NCBI GenBank assembly: GCA_038235385.1
Contig: JBBSTY010000150.1
Coordinates: forward strand, 1 to 9,567
Direction: 5' to 3'
DNA length: 9,567 nt
DNA from: JBBSTY01 sp038235385
GTDB lineage: Bacteria > Actinomycetota > Acidimicrobiia > Acidimicrobiales > Acidimicrobilacustridaceae
Made by a program: the position numbers and the translations under genes. Below, piece after piece: positions 6,091-9,567 of this stretch. Each line of letters opens with the position of its first letter. The stretch's first letter is position 1. The notes beneath the pieces are model-generated. The model was not told the origin of the DNA and searched no databases. It was given only the letters and a program-made list of their open reading frames with translations.

Positions 6091-7854
6091 ATGTACCCCA
6101 CCCTTGCGGAGATCGATGATGGGCTCCGATCCGTCATGGACGATCTCGATCCCGGGGTGCTGCACGGCTCCGCGTCCACCACGGCCTACGAGCTCTTCTC
6201 GAAGATCGAGAAGATGGCGGCCACCGGGCGGATGTTGATGGGCAAGCGGGTGGCGGAGACCAACGCCTGGAGGGCGTCGGGCAAGCCCTCGGCCGAGGCG
6301 TTCCTGGCGTCGATCGCGGGCTGCTCGCTCACCGAGGCTCACCGGCTGCTGGGCACCGCCAAGAAGCTGGGCCGGCTGCCCACCACCGAGAAGGCTGCTC
6401 GGCGAGGGGAGCTCTCCACGGGCCAGGCCGGCGACATCGCCGACGCGGCATCGGTCGATCCCACCGCCGAGCAGTCGCTGTTGGACCTGTCGAAGACGGG
6501 CTCCTCGTCGGAGCTGCGCGAGGAGGCGCGCCGGCGCCGCAACGCGGCGACCGAGAACGATCAACGGCGCCACACCCGGATCCACAACAACCGGGCCATG
6601 CGCACCTGGACCGACGACGAGGGCGCGGCCCGGTTGTCCTGGAGCCACCTGCCCGAGGCGGGCGCCGAGGTCGGCGCGATCCTCGCCGACTACATCGACG
6701 AGCAGTTCGACGACGCCCGCCGCGCCGGTCGCCGCGAGCGGCGCGAGGCCTACGCCGCCGACGCCTTCATCGAGGCCATGCGCGACGCCGCCGCCTATCG
6801 CCGGGGCGAGACCGTCGATGACGAGACCCTCGCCGACGACGAGGCCGCCGCCGACGCGACCGAGTCGAACGGAGCGACGAGGGCGGACCCGAGCGGAACC
6901 ACCCGTTCGACGGGCCCGACCGATTCGACCGGTTCGACGGGCTCGGGGGCCGCAACCGACGTGCGTGCACGCGGCGTCGAGTCCGAGACCCACGCCGATG
7001 TGCCCTCGGCTCACCTGACGAGCGAGACCGACGCCGAACCGTCCGCCGAGCCGGCCAACGATGTCGATGTCGATGTCGCTCGAGCGGGTGCTGCTGATGC
7101 CGACGGTCGGGAGCGGCCCGCACCACGCTCCTGCGAGCCGCATCCGCCCTCGTCGCCCTCGCGATCTCCGTCCGGTGGCAACCGGGGAGGGCGTTCGACG
7201 CCACCACCACGCCGTCGACGACCGGCGCGCCGTCGAGGCGCCGACGCCAAGATCATCGTGGTCATCGACCACGCCGCGCTGCTCCGGGGCCACACCGAAG
7301 CGGGCGACACCTGCACCATCGCGGGCGTCGGCCCCGTCCCCGTCTCGTCGGTGCGGGCCCTGATGGACGACGCCTTCCTCGCCGCCGTCATCAAGGACGG
7401 CCACGACGTCAGCACCGTCGCCCACCTCGGACGACAGCCGAACACCTACCAGCAGACCGCCATGCAGGCCCAGGGCATCGAATGCTCCACGCTGGGCTGT
7501 CCGAACCGCGCCCGTCTCGAACGCGACCATCGCATCCCGTATCGCGTGTCGCGCCACACCACCCTCGCCGAGCTCGACTGGAGCTGCGAGCACTGCCACG
7601 ACCGCAAGACCTACTCCGGCGACATGCTCGCCCCCGGCACCGGCAAGCGCCCCCTGCTCACCCGGGCCGAACAGATCCAGTGGAACCTCGACCACCCCGA
7701 CAACCCGTGCGACGCCCCCCAGACCAGCTACCCCAACCGCCCCTCGTCCTCGCCGCCGAGATCCAGCCGTCCCGCGTCCACCACCCCGGCCACGGACGTC
7801 GCGCCGGCCACCCGACCGGCGCCCCATGCCCTCACCCTCGACCTCACGCGCTGA
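6091..7854 (+). CDS. DUF222 / 13E12-type HNH endonuclease-like protein with long disordered linker
   Basis: 587 aa. The N-terminal helical DUF222 region spans about residues 15-245 and resumes near 385-450 (DAKIIVVIDHAALLRGH, VPVSSVRALMDDAFLAAV, VAHLGR), as in actinobacterial 13E12-family proteins. The C-terminal HNH module has C465 and C470, the DH pair at D479-H480 (LERDH) and CEHCH at 499-503, followed by K. The four cysteines fit a structural zinc site and D/H the metal-dependent nuclease site, so it is probably an active DNA nuclease or nickase; targets of this family are not known to me. A linker at about 246-384 is rich in Thr/Ser/Gly/Asp, then turns Pro/Arg-rich; it splits the DUF222 region and is probably disordered. 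The start is set by a leaderless promoter. Such genes are multi-copy and mobile-like in actinobacteria (general knowledge). Confidence 0.92.
   Translation: MYPTLAEIDDGLRSVMDDLDPGVLHGSASTTAYELFSKIEKMAATGRMLMGKRVAETNAWRASGKPSAEAFLASIAGCSLTEAHRLLGTAKKLGRLPTTEKAARRGELSTGQAGDIADAASVDPTAEQSLLDLSKTGSSSELREEARRRRNAATENDQRRHTRIHNNRAMRTWTDDEGAARLSWSHLPEAGAEVGAILADYIDEQFDDARRAGRRERREAYAADAFIEAMRDAAAYRRGETVDDETLADDEAAADATESNGATRADPSGTTRSTGPTDSTGSTGSGAATDVRARGVESETHADVPSAHLTSETDAEPSAEPANDVDVDVARAGAADADGRERPAPRSCEPHPPSSPSRSPSGGNRGGRSTPPPRRRRPARRRGADAKIIVVIDHAALLRGHTEAGDTCTIAGVGPVPVSSVRALMDDAFLAAVIKDGHDVSTVAHLGRQPNTYQQTAMQAQGIECSTLGCPNRARLERDHRIPYRVSRHTTLAELDWSCEHCHDRKTYSGDMLAPGTGKRPLLTRAEQIQWNLDHPDNPCDAPQTSYPNRPSSSPPRSSRPASTTPATDVAPATRPAPHALTLDLTR
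7060..7077 (+). repeat. GATGTC x3 hexamer in the HNH linker
   Basis: Three perfect tandem GATGTC units encode a Val-Asp repeat (VDVDV) in the disordered linker. Unit changes keep the reading frame. Confidence 0.85.
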
Positions 7855-8000
7855 GCGTGGCCCTTCCGATCAGCTCCTGCCCGGGTTCGTCAGGTGTCCT
7901 CGCTGCTCCATTTCCTGCCCCAGATCGCAAACCTCCCGTTCGCCACCTGCGCTCAGAACGCTGCCCCATGGCGCTCGGCTCGTCCTTGATCAACCACCGC

Positions 8001-8073
8001 GCAGGTCGGGTGTGAGCAGGTCGGGCGTGAGCAGGTCGGGCGTCGCACGCGGGCGTACGCAGGTCGGCGTGCG
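8001..8073. repeat. 15-bp tandem repeat (GCAGGTCGGGYGTGA), 3 copies plus a spaced partial copy
   Basis: Copies at 8001-8015, 8016-8030 and 8031-8045 (the last diverging at its end), with a related unit at 8059-8073. It lies between two convergent genes and codes for nothing I can support. The array may be a minisatellite or part of a terminator region. The rest of the 270-nt gap (7855-8000) holds no feature I can identify. Confidence 0.8.
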
Positions 8074-8098
8074 CGTCCGGCGATCAACCCGACGGGTT
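8044..8098. terminator. Candidate bidirectional terminator hairpins between convergent genes
   Basis: Two perfect dyads: CGCACGC (8044-8050) with GCGTGCG (8067-8073) around a 16-nt loop, and AACCC-GAC-GGGTT (8086-8098). They lie between the ends of the HNH gene and the XRE-cupin gene, where a shared terminator is expected. No T-tract follows on either strand, so this would be an atypical GC-rich terminator. Confidence 0.4.
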
Positions 8099-8124
8099 CG
8101 CGGGACGCGACGGGCCTGATCGGC

Positions 8125-8706
8125 CTACGTCGGCGGTGGATCGTCGGTGTGGTGGTGGACGTGTGCCCGTTGGCCGTCGCGGTCGAAGATCATGATGAGC
8201 TCGGCCGGTTCGTCGATCGCGGAGACGGCGTGCGGGGTCATGGTCGCGAACTCTGCCGCCTCACCGGCCTCGACGACGACCTCTCGTTCGCCGAGCGAGA
8301 GCCGGACCCGGCCCTCGAGGACGAAGAACCAGTCGTGACCGGGGTGGACCTGCTGCGCCGGAGCTGGACCGGTCGGCTCCAGCCGGACCTTGATCGCCAG
8401 GGTGGTGCCGGTCGGGCGGCTCAGCATCCAGGTCGTGCGGTCGCCCGTGGTGCTCGGCGACGGGCGGATCACCACGTCCTCGTCGCCGTGGACGTCGAGG
8501 AGCGATTCGAGGTCGACGTTGAGTGCGGTCGCCAGCGGCAGGAGGATGTCGAGGCTGATGGTGCGCTTGCCGGTCTCGACCCGGCTGATGGTGGAGGCGC
8601 TGAGGTTGGTGCGCGCCGCCAGGTCGTCGAGCGACAGGCCCAGGGTGGTGCGCAGGCTGCGGAGCCGGGTGCGCACGACCTGCTCGATCTCGCTCGACGT
8701 CGACAT
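8125..8706 (-). CDS. XRE-family helix-turn-helix regulator with C-terminal cupin domain
   Basis: 193 aa. Residues about 12-70 are a lambda-repressor-like helix-turn-helix (RLRSLRTTLGLSLDDLAART, then STISRVETGKRTISLDIL). Residues about 105-178 form a cupin_2 barrel: HPGHDWFFVLEG gives H121, H124 and E131 of motif 1, and TPHAV gives H159 of motif 2, enough to hold a metal or frame a small ligand. This is the common XRE-cupin regulator layout, usually a repressor or ligand-responsive switch of a neighbouring metabolic gene. It diverges from the FAD oxidoreductase gene over 73 nt containing a 21-bp palindrome, so it probably represses both that gene and itself. The start is supported by GGAGGGG (8708-8714) just upstream. 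The C-terminus is His-rich (HVHHH), of unknown meaning. Confidence 0.93.
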   Translation of the reverse strand: MSTSSEIEQVVRTRLRSLRTTLGLSLDDLAARTNLSASTISRVETGKRTISLDILLPLATALNVDLESLLDVHGDEDVVIRPSPSTTGDRTTWMLSRPTGTTLAIKVRLEPTGPAPAQQVHPGHDWFFVLEGRVRLSLGEREVVVEAGEAAEFATMTPHAVSAIDEPAELIMIFDRDGQRAHVHHHTDDPPPT

Positions 8707-8719
8707 GCCCCTCCGTCAC

Positions 8720-8740
8720 GTCTTGCGAATGTTGCAAGAC
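8720..8740. promoter_or_regulatory. Palindrome GTCTTGC-N7-GCAAGAC, likely XRE-cupin operator
   Basis: Two perfect 7-bp inverted arms separated by GAATGTT, within the 73-nt divergent region. It sits directly upstream of the -35 of the oxidoreductase gene and about 14 nt upstream of the regulator start, where a dimeric helix-turn-helix protein could block both promoters. A further TTGC half-site follows at 8744-8747. Confidence 0.65.
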
Positions 8741-8743
8741 CCT

Positions 8744-8771
8744 TTGCATCAACCGGGTTGGATCCTATCGT
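8744..8771 (+). promoter_or_regulatory. Putative leaderless promoter of the FAD oxidoreductase gene
   Basis: TTGCAT (8744-8749), a 16-nt spacer, TATCGT (8766-8771), then 8 nt to the ATG at 8780, with no Shine-Dalgarno site. The layout matches the HNH gene promoter. Confidence 0.6.
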
Positions 8772-8779
8772 CGATCGAC

Positions 8780-9567
8780 ATGGAGAACCACACCGCACAC
8801 GCCATCGAGCGCCACGCCGACGTCATCGTCATCGGAGGGTCGGCAGCCGGCCTCGCCGCCGCCCTCCAGATCGGACGACAGCGTCGCTCGGTCATCGTCG
8901 TCGATGCCGGCGAACCCCGCAACGCACCCGCCGCTCACCTGCACGGGTTCCTCGGCCGCGACGGACGGCCGCCGTCGGAGCTGACCGCGACCGGTCGGGA
9001 CGAGGTGCGCAGCTACGGCGGTGAGGTGCTCGACGGCCGCGTGGAACGGGTGACCCGGACCGATGACGGCAGGTTCCGCGCCGAGTTGGTCGGGGGGACC
9101 TCGATCATCGCCCGACGGGTGCTCGCGGCGACCGGCCTGGTCGACGAGCTGCCCGACATCGAGGGTGTCGCCGAGCACTGGGGCGCAGGGGTCATCCACT
9201 GCCCGTTCTGCCACGGCTACGAGGTCCGCGACCGGCGGATCGTCCAGATCGTCACCCACCCGTCAGGCCTGCACCAGGCGACGCTGTTCCGCCAGCTGAC
9301 CGCCGCGCTGGGGCTGACGTCGATCGCGGGCCCGGCGCAGAGCGTCCGCCCGCTGGTCGCGCCGATGGCGAGCGCCGCCGCCGAGGTGCAGGGCGAACCC
9401 GCGGGCACCGACCGTATTCCCGCAATGGCGGCGGCGACCGACAATATCGGGCTGTTCTTCGGCGAGGATATCTTCATCGCGATCGGATCGATCCTGCTGA
9501 TGAAGGGCGTGCTCGACGGCTATGGGATCGACATCCAGCCGCTGCATCTGTCGCTGTGGGCGATCCC
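8780..9567 (+). CDS. Thioredoxin-reductase-like FAD oxidoreductase N-terminus running in frame into DUF969-type sequence (chimeric; cut by window edge)
   Basis: The frame stays open from the ATG to the edge (262 full codons). Residues 14-40 are an FAD-binding Rossmann start (DVIVIGGSAAGLAAALQIG, with GGSAAG at 19-24). Residues 141-144 are the redox pair CPFC within HCPFCHGYEVRD, typical of small NAD(P)/FAD-dependent thioredoxin-reductase-like oxidoreductases of about 300-330 aa. After about LFRQLT (169-174) the expected NADPH domain is missing; the sequence instead reads as a DUF969 membrane protein (ATDNIGLFFGEDIF). Alanine codons shift from mainly GCC (11 GCC, 3 GCG) before about codon 166 to mainly GCG (12 GCG, 4 GCC) after. 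As it stands the product could not fold as a complete reductase. The start and promoter are convincing; control is probably by the divergent XRE-cupin regulator. Confidence 0.85.
   Translation, partial: MENHTAHAIERHADVIVIGGSAAGLAAALQIGRQRRSVIVVDAGEPRNAPAAHLHGFLGRDGRPPSELTATGRDEVRSYGGEVLDGRVERVTRTDDGRFRAELVGGTSIIARRVLAATGLVDELPDIEGVAEHWGAGVIHCPFCHGYEVRDRRIVQIVTHPSGLHQATLFRQLTAALGLTSIAGPAQSVRPLVAPMASAAAEVQGEPAGTDRIPAMAAATDNIGLFFGEDIFIAIGSILLMKGVLDGYGIDIQPLHLSLWAI
9302..9567 (+). other. DUF969-like membrane protein segment fused to the oxidoreductase frame
   Basis: From about residue 175 the translation reads TAALGLTSIAGPAQ, VRPLVAPMA, MAAATDNIGLFFGEDIF and IAIGSILLMKG, which I recognise as the middle of DUF969 proteins (inner-membrane proteins often encoded next to DUF979; function not established). 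The part before it, the family's N-terminal membrane segments, is absent. Codon choice (GCG, CTG, AAT, TAT) resembles sphingomonad-like alphaproteobacteria and not the rest of the window; that taxonomic hint is from memory. The left boundary is approximate. Confidence 0.75.

Noticed and set aside
5869..7827. Minus-strand open frame of 652 codons opposite the HNH gene
   Set aside because: Low-complexity Gly/Arg/Val composition with no family motifs; the opposite strand carries DUF222 and HNH signatures.
8001..8073. CRISPR array
   Set aside because: Units are 15 bp, contiguous and without unique spacers, so this is a tandem repeat.
8149..9024. Plus-strand frame of 291 codons opposite the XRE-cupin gene
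   Set aside because: Shadow frame; it runs over the regulator and its operator, and it carries no domain motifs.

Overview
The window is high-GC, densely coded bacterial DNA. Codon use dominated by G/C third positions, gene families common in actinobacteria (DUF222/13E12-type HNH protein, actinobacterial-type DUF2071, XRE-cupin regulator) and repeated TAnnnT boxes 6-8 nt before start codons suggest an actinobacterium, perhaps of the Acidimicrobiia. That placement is an inference. The last ~280 bases look different: codon choice changes and the protein family changes in mid-frame. This suggests either a join to DNA from another genome (it resembles an alphaproteobacterial/sphingomonad gene) or a real rearrangement.

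Left part (1-4044, minus strand). Five genes read leftwards. The first three are a PAP2 phosphatase with all catalytic motifs, a 606-aa membrane protein joining a degenerate PAP2-like domain to a RIO/Ser-Thr-like kinase domain, and a 202-aa single-pass protein with four outside cysteines. They are chained by two 4-nt ATGA overlaps and probably act together at the membrane on lipid-phosphate or envelope chemistry. After a 70-nt gap carrying a GTCAGCC heptamer array come a carboxymuconolactone decarboxylase-family protein and an SDR dehydrogenase, also joined by an ATGA overlap. The SDR runs off the left edge.

Middle part (4130-6090). A DUF2071 gene that keeps only its N-terminal half diverges from a MerR-family regulator across a short shared promoter region. 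The MerR gene is followed by a multi-pass membrane protein of unknown function. About 250 bases without a gene follow, ending in a clear leaderless promoter.

Right part (6091-9567). A DUF222/HNH endonuclease-like protein with a long low-complexity linker converges, across a 270-nt region with 15-bp tandem repeats and hairpins, on an XRE-cupin regulator. The regulator diverges from a thioredoxin-reductase-like FAD oxidoreductase, and a 21-bp palindrome lies between them. The oxidoreductase loses its family identity at about residue 169-174 and continues in frame as a DUF969-type membrane protein up to the window edge.

No tRNA, rRNA, CRISPR array, insertion sequence or replication origin was recognised.
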